A stretch of DNA of 64,000 bases. Source: Archilochus colubris (Eukaryota; Chordata; Aves; Apodiformes; Trochilidae). A model generated the notes under the pieces. That model was not told where the DNA came from. It saw only the letters and a list, made by a program, of their open reading frames with translations, and did not search any database. Position numbers and translations under genes: made by a program. Location of the stretch: assembly GCA_023079485.1 (NCBI GenBank), contig CM041085.1:94127115-94191114 (forward strand). Reading direction: 5' to 3'. Shown one piece after another: positions 1 through 12,200 of this stretch (position 1 is the first letter of the stretch; the number at the start of each line of letters is the position of its first letter).

Positions 1-515
1 AGTCTTATCTTCTCCAGATGAAACAGGCCCATGTCTTTCCTCGTAAGACAGATATTCCAGTCCCTTAATCATCATTGTAGCCCTTCATCAGACTCTCTCT
101 AGTATATACCAGTTTGTCTTGAACTGGGGAGCCCAGAACTGGACAGAGTACTCCAGGTGTGGTCTCACTAGGGCAGAATAGAGGGGGAAAAGAACCTCCC
201 TTGACCTTTCACACATGCTCTTTTTAATGCATCCCAGGATACCATTGGCCTTCTTGGCCACAAGGGCACACTGCTTTCCCATGGATATCTTATTGTCTAC
301 CAAGATACCAAGGTCCGTCTTCCTGGAGCTTCTTTCAAGCATGTTAACCCCTCATCTGTACTGGTGCATGGTGTTCCTCTTCCCCAGGCACAGGACTCTA
401 CACTTTCTCTTGTTGAACCTCATTAGGTTCCCCTTTGTCCAGCTCTACAGTCTGTCCAGATGCTGCTGAATGGCTGCACGACCCTCTGGTGTAGCAGCCA
501 ATCCTCCCAGATTCA
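1..515 (-). mobile_element. CR1 LINE fragment, cut by the window start
   Basis: Read on the minus strand, 88-342 translates to a diverged CR1 reverse-transcriptase C-terminal region, with LGILVDNKISMGKQCALVAK and [19 protein letters not shown]; these match the CR1 pattern of a palm/thumb segment followed by VRPHLEY. The similarity continues to the left edge, so the 3' end lies outside the window. It fades at about 515, just before an A-rich stretch. It looks old, with many substitutions compared with the copy at 51-53 kb. Confidence 0.85.
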
Positions 516-725
516 TATGAGCAGCATAAACAAAAAGAAAAATAAAGGGGAAAAGAAAAAAAATTCCCATCAATTTGACTTACTGATGTTGTGTTACATA
601 GTAAAGTGAGTATATTTTCCTAAATCTAATTCTTTTGGTGACATAATATATTCCTGCATGTGTGATTTTGTTCAGAATAACCTGAATTGGTGCCATGGCT
701 ACACTGAGATGAAATTTTAGTGAAA

Positions 726-1670
726 CTGTCACAGTTTAGGCCCATCTGGTACCAACCAGGCCTCTGCTTGCTCACCCTTTCACCCCCAGTGTGGGACAGA
801 GAGAAGAAGATCCACCCAAAAGCTCATTAATTGAGACAAGGACATGGAGCTTTTCTTTCCCCAATCATGGTAACATGCAAAAACCAGACAGGTTTAACCT
901 GAGAAGAAAGAAAAACTAATTTAATCTACAAGGAGAAAGAGAAAAGACAGCCAAATCTTAATACAGACCTTCCCCTGCCCTTCGTCACTTCCCCATGGGC
1001 CTGAGTTACTTCCCTCCTGCCTCCCCCTCAGCAGCACGGGGGTACGAGGACAGGGGTTTAGGGTCGGTTCACCACGTTTCCACAGAGGACTCCACACATT
1101 CTTCCTCTGCTCCAGCGTGGGGTCCCTCTCACATCAGAAAGTCTTTCATGAACCCCTCTGCCATGAGTTCCTCCCATGAGGTGCAGTCTCTCAGGAGCTG
1201 CTCCAGCCTGGGCTTACCACAGAGTCATGGATGCTTTGGGAAAACCTTTTCTGGCATGAGGTACTCCTCGGTTGCAGATCTGCAGTCCTGCACAGGCTGC
1301 TTCTTCACTTCTGCCCACCTGTGACACTTCAGGGGCTATAAGCCTTCAAGGACTGCTCCACAGAGCTTCTTCAGGGACTGCTCCACTGTGCTTCTCCATG
1401 GGCAGCTGCCATCTCACCATGCACTGCATGGAAATCTCTGCTCGGGCACCTTTCCCCCTCCCTCTCCACTGACCTTGGTGTCTGCTTTCTGGTATTTCTC
1501 TCACTTCATCCTCTCCTCTGCTCTGCAGGTTCTTTTTTTATTGTTTTGCAATTTTGTTTTCCCTGTCTTGAGTATGTTACTCAAAGAGGCACATCCAGCT
1601 TCCCATATCTGCTTGGCCTTGAGCAGAGATCCCCACCCCATTTTCCCCCTACCCCTGGCTGGTCAAATAA
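726..1670 (-). mobile_element. Degenerate ERVL-type solo LTR (probable)
   Basis: The stretch opens with tgtcacagttta, which matches the end of a widespread bird ERVL LTR (TGTCACGGTTTA in its intact form). It then shows the A-rich block, the 'gctccagcgtggggtccctc' type segment near 1111-1130, and the 'ctgaccttggtgtctgc' segment near 1470. All are recalled from that LTR family. GC content from about 970 to 1500 is clearly higher than in the surrounding intron. The right end is uncertain and no target-site duplication was found. No gag, pol or env sequence is attached. The orientation (sense on minus) is inferred from memory of the family. Confidence 0.55.
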
Positions 1671-3811
1671 GAAATCAGAGAAATGTTTCAGAAAAGCAGG
1701 TAGGATACATTGCATAATTCCTTACTCAGTAGTGCAGGACTGGTGACATCACAGCCAACTGAGATACAGACACAGCTACAAGTATTCTTTCTTTTGTGTG
1801 TATGTATGTTTCAGTGATACCTTTATTTATATATTCTTTTTGTAACAGATATCAGCAGGGATAAAGGACCTCTTAAAAAAAAACACAAAAGATGACAGCT
1901 CAAAGCTGGATCTTTGCAATAAGAAGACAGGAATAAAAAGTGAAAAATTAAATGAACAGTACAATGAAAACATAGTGAAGGGATCCAGAATGATATAGTA
2001 AGCCAAAGAATAAAAAAGAGGACCTCAGTCTGACCATTAGGAGCATGAGCAAAGTTTACATCTGAGGAAGATAAAATGATCCAGAAAAACTGAAAAACAA
2101 AACTCAGGGGCAGCAATGAAAAGATGAAAGATTTAATAACTGCATGTAGACTTCTGAGAATAACTATATTAACTTCCTTAATTATAAAAAAATCTATGTG
2201 AAATCTAGAACAGCCATTAATTTGCTCCTAAAGAGTTTAGTCTTTTCTCTTTTTGCTTCAAAATTAGGGTTTCACTATTAATTTGTTGTATACTTATTTT
2301 AAGGGATAATTATCAGTGTTAAACAAAAAATACTCTCTAATGAAGGATTATTATATTGCTGGAAACAACACAGGTTACTGACTTGAAAGGGAAGAGAGTC
2401 TTTACAAGATACCTAGCTGTCCTCTCCTAGTGCTATGGTTTTTTTATGTGGTTTTTATAAGTGAGGGTTTGGATTTAAAATTTGCTTAAGCATGCACTGT
2501 CAGTCAATAACTGATCATTTCTGTCATAGTAGCAAGTATTTTGTCAATCATTATTTCTTACTCAAAATTTGTAAGTTTCTTCACTAGTAGATTGAATTTC
2601 CCCTCCATAGTGGATGGAGGGAGAATAGGTCTTTGTTATATAACAAGCTTGTACAATAGAATAAGTAAGAATTGTAAAAAACTATGTAATTAATTGCAAT
2701 GTTTACAAAGAAAAAAATGGACCAATTCCACACCCCAGGGAGTACTACGAGATGAGTCCAGTATTGTCAGGGGCAATAACTGCAGAACAACCCCACTAGA
2801 CATTTGGGTCTGCTTAGAACTTGCTCACTGAAACATCAAAGCTAAAATAAGTAGTTATAGAGCTGCAATGGGTGCCCGAAGGTCTCTAAACAAATTTAGA
2901 CAATTTTTACATTTCTATTTTGTACATACCATTAGCTTGATGAGAGAAATCTGACTTTTTAATATACATAAAATTTACACTATTTTCCTAAACCACAATT
3001 ATTTCTGACTTTTTAACAAAATAAATCCCATGCTCTTTAGGGAGCAATCCAAATTATTTTCGAGTGCCCTTTGAAAACTCTCAGGAGAGAAAGAAAATTG
3101 ATCTTAGATGCATGCTCTAATGAGTATTTAATTTATGTTAAGTTGATCAACAGCAAGAGAAGAAATTGAGAAAAGGAGACTGATTATAGCATTTATCTGG
3201 GATGCAGTACATCTGTATTCAAGAGAAGACATAAAAAAAAACCAGACAACCTTCTGACAAGTTTCTATTTTCTCAAACAGAGAAAAGAAACACAGGTGTT
3301 GGCTTTTACGTATTCAAAATAAAGTCTATAAAAAACTAAAATATTTAAGAAAATTAGCAAGTACAGGTGAATATTTTGATAGAGAGCTGGCTGCCATTTG
3401 GAACTAAATTAGATCAATGAGTTATCTGATGACTGTGTAATGCTACAGCATTGTAACACTTAGTGATGTTTTTGGTACTTATGAATCTGGCAGTTTAACA
3501 GCGTGACAGTTGGAACTGACATACCAAAATTTATTTTTAAACTTGACATTGACAAACTATGGCTTGTTTTTAAGTTTTTATCAGACATTTTAAAATGGTA
3601 ATTTTGAAGTCTTATTTCAAGAAGTCATTTAATTAACTCCTCATATTAACCATTTCCAATATATCCAAAGGCTATGTCTGTGAAACTAGTAATTTAAAAT
3701 TATTTCATAGATCTGTTTTCTGCACTGAAGATTTTTATTAAATGAGGTACAATTACCTACTTTTTCACAAATTAATGAAAGAAAAATGTCATTTAAAAAG
3801 GAATTGGAAAA

Positions 3812-4105
3812 ATCATAGAACCACAGAATATCTCAAGATGGGAATGACCCATAAGGATCACTAAGTCCAACTTTCTGCTCCTCATAGAACTACCTCAAAC
3901 TAAACCCAATGACTAAGCATTGTCTCTATGCTTCTTGAACTCTTGACAGTCTTGGTGCCATGACCTCTTCCATGGGGAGCTTGTACAAATGACCAAGCAC
4001 TTTCTCAGAGAAGAACTTCTTCCCAATGTCCAATCTGAGCTTCCCCTGACACACATTCCTGCCCTTTCCTTGTGTCACTGGTGCAGACTGGGACAGTCGA
4101 CTCCC
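3812..4105 (-). mobile_element. Old CR1 fragment with 3' end
   Basis: It starts with atcatagaaccacagaat, a decayed form of the CR1 terminal octamer repeat. Text matching the CR1 3' end and C-terminal coding region follows: 'agtccaactttctgctcc', then 'agagaagaacttcttcccaa' and 'cccctgacacac'. The start of similarity at the octamers places the 3' end at 3812, so the element is read on the minus strand. It is 5' truncated near 4105. Divergence is high, so an older subfamily is likely. Confidence 0.8.
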
Positions 4106-6423
4106 TTGACCACCTCACTCTGCTGTACTGGATGAGCCAGGACATGGCTGGCCCTCGGGGCTGCCAGGCCACACTGAATCAGGATCTCTGTAACCTAAAC
4201 AAATAAAAAACTGTTTCAGTGATCTTTTTATTAAGCTGCAATGTTGTTTAATTGATAAGTCTTGCAAAATGTGACTTGAAATAACATTCAATAACAATTC
4301 ATAAACTATCAGTCAAGTTTTTAGAGCTAGTAATAAAGAGATAAGGGAGTGGTCACAAATGACATAACAAGAGAAAGCTTTTCTTACTATGTATGTTGTA
4401 CTTTATGTACAGATATGTTTTTATCAGTTATGTTAAAATAGGAATGTAGTAAAATGATCTTTCAAACGAGAACCTCCTGATAATTGAATTTCAGATTCTA
4501 AATTAATTTTGGAACCTTCGACACTTTTAAATATTTTTTGTTGTTCTTATGCAGTAAACATCTCATTAATTTTTGTATTTGAAAGGCATAAAGAATACAG
4601 AACATTGCATTCTGGAAGGCATTTTTTTGGGAAGGTCCTGTAAAAATGATTGAAAGTTAAAAAATATCTAAGCCAATTTAAGTAAGGGAGTTTTGTACAA
4701 TACTATGTCTGTTCTTACCCCATCCTTGGATGTCTGCTTAACAGGGCTTGCATCTCACTTGTTACAAGATCTCGTTATGCAAAACACAGATTGCCAAAAT
4801 TGTCAGGTTGTTATTTTTGGTGAAATGATTCCTCCTAGTTTGAAGAAAAATGTAAGATTTTTCATTGACTGCCATGGTTCTTCAATGATTTGCTTGATTT
4901 TTACAAACATTAGCTTTTACATACATTAGCTTGATGTATATGTTTCTGTTTTATCTAAACTACGCTTCTATACAGTACGTATGATTTTTGTCAAGTGGTG
5001 CTAGCCATATGTGTTTGCATGTGTACTTTATATAAGATGCACATTCTCAAAATTCCGAGCACTAAATTCCTGATGGTTGAGAGTCCCACATGTTTTAACT
5101 TTATACTTCAAGTAGTCACTTATGCTGATACAAAAAGCACTTTGTGCAGTTGCTTACAACTTGAAAATAATCATGAGTGTTTGGAATTAATTACTTGCCC
5201 ATTTAAAAATGCAATTTGTCAATGACTTAAGAGTTTATATTCATGAAGCCTGAGGCACTATCTGCTGTTGAATTACTACAGCCACAGTGATGTATTAAGA
5301 TTTCTTAGCACTGTTCTGGTTCTGCCAAAAGCATAGCATAGAGAAGGCCATGGCTAAGAGGGAACATCATCCCAGGGACACCAACTAGGTCAGAGTCCAG
5401 CTGGTAAAACACAGGGTATGTCTGGACACTTAATGTCTCCTACTCTCTGAGTGTGTGGCCACATCATGCCTTCCTGTGCTCACTTTCAGGCAATTTATTA
5501 CAGTTTAGCATTCTGGTTACTTTAGCCTAGGTTCCACCTGTGATGAAGGAACTACAAACTACAGGCTCCTGGAACATGTGCATTGTGTTGGAGGAAAGAT
5601 CATTCTGTGCACTGTTACTTCACAATGGTCTTTCCCTATCACATCCAAATCTCTCAGAAAAGGCATTCTGGTTCAATTTAGGACTGTGGTCTTACCTGAC
5701 TGATGTTCCCTTTCCATTTCTGAGCTTAGTTTCTTGCAAACCTTTTAGAAATGCTGTTGTGAATATATTCAAAAGCTAAGCATCCCTCTGGGCAGATCTC
5801 TCTTGAGTTCCTCTGGCTTTCAGTGGTAATATACTGTGTTTAAATTTAGATTTTTGCATGTGATTGCCTGAAATAATCAACTACAGAAGCCTTTCTTGTC
5901 AGCTGTAGAAGTCAGAGCTTTAGAGCTCAAAGCTTGTTCATGAGCTCTGCAGCAGAAGCACTGAGTATCATTGTAATTACCACTAGCATATTACTTAATG
6001 TCAGTATAAACACAGTGGGAGATGATGTCATTGAGAATATTGTCACCACAAAATTTAACAGCAAGCAGCTAGTACTGAAGAGTTATGGCTGACTTAGGAT
6101 TTTGCACCTCTTGCTGGTTACCCTGAATGTGAAAATCCTGCTTGCTGGTATTCAGCAACACAGGTAGAACCTTTATGCATTATTAACGTATCAACGTATC
6201 ATTATTTACATTTTTATTATTTAAATGAAAGTGAAGTCACTTACATTTTCATTGTTAAAAAAAAAAAATCCCAATGAAAAAATATTAACAAGTAGAAAGC
6301 CTGAAAAAAGAGAGGGCAGAAACAATCAAGTTTTAGCTTTTGATGGTTCACTTGAATTCAGTAACTCAGTGTTACTTTCCATATTAAAGTTTTGGCACAG
6401 CATAAATACAGTTAATTTGCTGC

Positions 6424-6468
6424 TTTATTTTATTTTATTTTATTTATTTTATTTTATTTTATTTTATT

Positions 6469-6505
<37 letters not shown>

Positions 6506-6512
6506 ATATTTT
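6424..6512. repeat. (ATTTT)n microsatellite
   Basis: Nearly uninterrupted pentanucleotide array of TTTTA units, with one short TTTA variant and a decayed AT-rich right end. Confidence 0.97.
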
Positions 6513-6550
6513 TTACTGGGTTAAATGATGACCTGAAGTGCTTGAAAGCA

Positions 6551-6580
6551 ATATATATATGTGTATATATATATATATAA
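6551..6580. repeat. (AT)n/(GT)n dinucleotide repeat
   Basis: Alternating AT with a short GTGT interruption, about 30 bp. Confidence 0.9.
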
Positions 6581-7490
6581 TTAAAAAATTGAAAAAAAGG
6601 ATAAATCTAGATATCATTGGATAACAGACCTTAATTATCCATTTTGATTTATCATAGGTTTGCAATAGTTTTTAAATTACCATAATCTTTGCATGTATTA
6701 TGCACCAGGAATTCTGACTCTTATCCTTGGCTTTATCCATGAATTCTTTAATTTTCACTTCCTTTCCCATTTCATCCCTTGCAGGCACAATGACCATTTC
6801 AGTATACACTGTATAAAAAGCCAGATATTGAGGGAAAAAGCAAAGAAATTTTGTTAATAACCATTAAAAATATATATTTAACCAATGGTGCATGAACCTT
6901 GGAAGGTCCATCTAGCAAGAAAACCTTCTGATTGTATTTGCCATCTGTAAACATCCTGATCCAGAACAAAAAAACCTTGAGGATGGCTAGTATGATTTCA
7001 TTAATGCTTCCTAGTTTATTACAGGATTTAAATATATGTCATTATTATTTTCTGTATTTTTTTCTAGTTATAAGAAATGAGAGATTTTCAGGAAAGAAAT
7101 GTTCACTATTTAGAAATCTATAGAGAGCCTAACAGTATTTCTGTGATTCTCTGCCCATTTCTTTCCTAGGCTTATTCTGTGGGCACTATCACAGGGCAAA
7201 AGCACAGGTTCTCCAAATCAGCTCGTAGTCGATGTCTCTGCTAACCTTATCCTTGTCTGGCCTGGCACTGAAGTGTCACCAACAAGGAAAAAATGTCAAC
7301 CCCCCAGAAAACTCAACCAAAACCTCTTCTGCTTGAAGGCCAAAAAATGCTCTATTCCATTCACCTGGATATTTATATTTTTTTTGTGTTACATGTACAT
7401 ATATTTGTGAGTACTCTGTGCACAGAAGGGAAGAGCTGCATTTGCTCTGGCAGAAGCAAGGATGATGCTTCACTTGTGCAGCTTCATTAA

Positions 7491-7726
<236 letters not shown>

Positions 7727-8679
7727 CAGGGATCTTTTAAAGATCTCTTTCTAGTTTTCTTTTTAATTAGTATTTTTAAAAGATATTTAATATATTTAAG
7801 ATATTCTCTACCTGTTATGCATTTTCCTTTGGTCCCTTTCACCCTCTAGACTTGTGTTTTGTTGTGCTTTTTTGTTTGTTTGGTTGTTTTTTTTTTTTAA
7901 TAATAAGAACATAGAAGTTTGTTTCTGCTTCTTTCAAAATCTTGATCTTCCCTCCATCTTCGAGAGTTACATTTGCCAGATGTCTTAGTGGTGAACATTT
8001 ACTGATGTTACACATTTGAACTTGGTATAAGAACATTATCTGATGTCTCTTGAATGGCTCATCATGATGCCAGACTTCAACAGTGAGCACAGTGGGCAAA
8101 ATTCAGCCTCACAGTAAAACAGGAACACATGAGTTACCATCTCATTCTAAACAGCCTATAACTCAGTTTTACTACATGTATTCATGTATACGGGTATTAT
8201 CTTGTGTTGGCTGATGTTAAAACTGTTTGCTTAGCAATATTAGGGCGTAATAATTATAATGCTAAATAGACATTCTCTGTGCTAAGTTAGAGATTAAAGT
8301 TCTATCTTTGCAAATTAATTAAATTGCAGAACAGTTTGTATTATGATTTCTCTTCATGTTACATATGCAGGTTTTAAATTTTTTTCCATCTCTGAGAACG
8401 TCTGGTGCTTGACATACACACCATTGCTATAAATGTATCCTAGAAAAAAACCCCACCAGATCTGCTGCTCACAGATGACTGATAGTTATTATATTCAGAA
8501 TGTGTTTCTGGAGATCTGAAGCAATCTCTCTATTATGTTGATGTCATGACAAGCTAGGCAGTGCAATACATTAATAATTATGAAGTTCTAGGTAATATCT
8601 GATCTGTTGAAAAACTGTCAAATAAAACTTTGTGGCAACCGTGCTTGGCAAATATGTAAAAAACTATGGTACCTCATTC

Positions 8680-9240
8680 AGACTGACCTTGACTGTTTCC
8701 AGAGATGGAGCTTCTGCCACCTCTCTGGGTAACCTCTTCCAGCCTTTAACCACCCTCATTTTAAAGAATTTCTTCCTTATATCTGGTTTAAATCTACCCT
8801 CTTTGAGCTTAAAACCTGCTTAACAGTTTATCTTCATTTTTCATGAGCCACATTACCAGCTCGTGTCCAACTTTTCACCTACAAGTTCCCCAAGTCCTTC
8901 TCCGTAGGGCTGCTCTTAATTCCTCCATCTCACTGTCTCTGTTGATACCAGGGGTTGCACTGACCCATGTGCAGGACCTCTCACTTGGCCTTGTAGAACC
9001 TCATGAGGTTCACACAGGTCCACTTCTTGAGCTTGTTCAAGTCCCTCTGGATGGCATCCCATCCCTCAGGCTGCACCACTGAGGGAATGTGAGGGAATTG
9101 CATTCTTGTCAGCTGCACCACTCAGCTTGGCCACACCTGCAGACCTGCTGAGGGTGCCCTCGATCCGGCTGTCTATGTCATTGATGAAGTTATTAAACAG
9201 TATCACAGATATCACTATAGGATCAGTACAGGATCACTGA
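8680..9240 (-). mobile_element. CR1 fragment with an internal deletion
   Basis: On the minus strand the piece 8690-8825 matches the CR1 C-terminal coding region (complement of 'cctctctgggtaacctcttcc' and the 'aagaatttcttcctta' block). From about 8845 to 9240 it matches a region several hundred bases further upstream in CR1. That second region includes the block specifying 'cttggccttgtagaacctca' and the 'atgtcattgatgaagttatt' block next to the FADD motif. The intervening roughly 350-400 bases of a normal copy are missing. The 3' terminal octamers are not visible. Element boundaries are approximate. Confidence 0.8.
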
Positions 9241-12200
9241 TAAAAGTGTAGAAGGGAAGTTTTATATGAAATGTTTTAAGGATTATTGGATATTTTGGAG
9301 TGAAGCTATACATTCAGCTATGCTTACACCAGAACTGTTACCATAGCGACATTAGAACCATGCTAAATGTAGTGCATGCTGTAATCTGCTAAAATCAGCT
9401 GTGTGTTTAAATGTGAAGTTGTTTCATACTTAAAACTAAGGATCTTTAGGCTTATCATCTTAAAATCTTGGGTTTGGTTTATTTGTTTGGGTTTTTTTCC
9501 CCTTATTGTACCTGGCATGATGTCAACAGCTTTATGCAGTAACTCAGTGTTAGAATATAGATATTCCATTAGTATGGTCTGATAATTATGATTGCTTTTT
9601 CACTTAAAGGAAAAAATTTGCTGTAAAGTAGTCCAGATGCTATCTTTGTGAAGAGCATGGACAGACAGATAGACAGGAACTGCAAAAGCTAAAAAGAAAG
9701 TGAGAAAATAGAAAATAATTTCAGGCTAATGATTCTTTAATGGCTTTAGTATATGGTGCAATAGGTCTGGATTACCCTTGCCAGACAGATCAACAAGGCT
9801 AGGAGCAGTTCCAGTATGATTACAGAAAAAACTGGGTGGATTTTTTTTAATTAAAGCAATGGAAACTCTAGAACAAGTAGAATCTATATGCTGAGGAAAA
9901 ATAATCTGATACATCTATACAATGTGTATATAAATGATATTATAGTAATTATATTCATTATAAGCCTAATATTTATTATGTAATAGTAGTATTAATTATA
10001 TTGTATTACTTTTTCGTATAACTTAAGTGTTTCTAAACATTCTTCAAGACGTTAATTTTCATGTTATATAGCTGATTGTTTATCTGTTTTCCAGTACATT
10101 CAAAAGAAAGAACAAATTTGTTTACCTTTTAATCAAAAGATCTTTTGAGTCTGAAGGATTCCTCCTTTGGTAATCATTAGAACTAAAAAAAAATGAGTTT
10201 TTTGCATTATTTTTGAGCAGCAAATATAATTTTAAAAATACTTGGCCCTTTAGACTTCAGCTTAAGTTATATAGTACTTAAAATGAAATTTAGGTTGGCG
10301 ATAGAGTTTATGTTAAGAAGCATCTTAAAACCTCAGAACACGTTTTTGAAGTAAAATCAGGAATGTAACACTTAGGGAAAGCACCTTGAAACTCTCTTAA
10401 TGATGCTTTCCTGATATTCCCAATACAAAAATACTGTTTGCAAGTTATGTAAAACTGGGCAATTCACATGGCCATGTGTAGGCCTAATTCAGACTTTTTC
10501 GTGTAAATGTGACTTTGCTATAATTTTAGCAAGATTAAATGACTGACAAGAAACTATCCTGTGCATGAAAGGTGATTATAATGATCAGTATTATTTAGCA
10601 ATTATTATTTTTTATCTTGGAATCTTAATACTGGATATATTCTGTTTTAATTTTTTTTCCTCTTTTACTTTACAATACTAATGCTATCTCACTATACTTC
10701 AATTTAAACCAGAAATTATCCTTCAAATTTTTGTCAGTATTTGCCAATACAAGAGAGTGAACTACACTTCATACTTTTTAGCCCAATTCAATTTCCTAAT
10801 ACTATTTAAAAATACCTTTAAGATTATTCTCCCTTCCTTATAAATCACCTCAATATCCTAGTGAAAGGCCATTAAAATGTATGTGGATGTAAGAGTAATT
10901 TGGAAGCAGTGATAATGCATTAACGATAATCTTGGCATAAAATTTGACTTTACTGCCTGGAGTCATCTGAAACTTTTGTGGTTTTTAGATAAATATAGCA
11001 GTTCAAACACATCAATATAGTTCAAAACAATAGTGTGTCTATAGGCAAGTTTCTTATCCTGTTTATAGAGATCTGTCTTGATCTTGTTACTCTCATTGTG
11101 AGAGGACTACTGAAAAGTTTTGAGTATATGGAGTAGTCTAAATCATCTTTTTGATAGGCACCTATGGAAGTAGATATATAGATATGAACTTAATATGTCT
11201 CTCACAATTACATAATTATACAGCTAAAGAGCACCATCTGTTGGTTTACTGTGAAAAAGTGGATTGCCTGCAAATGCACCATCCATGAAGTTGTTCCTAT
11301 ACAACAGAAAAGGGCTTGTGACCCTGGGCTACATAAGATTGTTTTTTCTTTTTCTTTTCTGTCAGACACAAAAGGATTTGCCATAGCCATGAAATGAGAG
11401 TAATGACGTTTGATTCTAGATTTTTCATTTGAGAACATTACTTAAATTTTAATTTATTTCTGCCTTGCTACTTATCTTAGCCTCGTTAGAGACATGCTTA
11501 AAGTCACCCTCTTTTGTCACCTGTGAAGTTCTGCAAAGCTCTGTGTTTGTTTTGGAGATGTTTTGGAGTTCTCTTGCTGTGTACTAGTTTTTGAAAGCTC
11601 TTACCTTTCTTAAGGCTTTAACTAGATTTCCCCTCTTACCTATTTGGTTAAGAAACTAGGTCAAATAAGTATAAGCTTCTGCACTTCACAGCCTATTCAT
11701 CTGACATGCAATGAAACATGTTTCATTTTGGTTTTTTCCAGGAAAATGAGTTGCATAGTTACCCTCAAATTCTTTTTAATGACTTCCATTGTGAAAAGTT
11801 TAGAAATACTGTATAAAAAAAAATCCCGGCAATCACATTTGAAAATCAGCATTAATACTGCTTAGTGCTTCTATACTATTTATCAAATATATTTCTAAAT
11901 TACTATAGAAAATCAAATCCCCAAGATACATTGGAAGGATGAAGATCATTTTAAGGTGAGCAATGAAGGTAGTACATTTGTCTCTATGAAGAGCCTTGTA
12001 AAGCTGAAAAATGCAATGGTCCTGACAGAATATTAGATATTTTGGATATTAGATATTTAATTAAGGTTCATTTACCTACTTAGCATCAAAGTTTGTTCAT
12101 GAACTATGTTTTTGCTCACCCGTTTCTTCCATGCCACATTTTCAAGACTCTTGCACACATCATTCCTAGGCATTCTCATGCAAAATGAATAAATGATAGA

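Noticed and set aside
995..1746. Overlapping plus-strand open frames, Ser- and Pro-rich
   Set aside because: They lie in the GC-rich part of the LTR relic on its antisense strand; no protein similarity.
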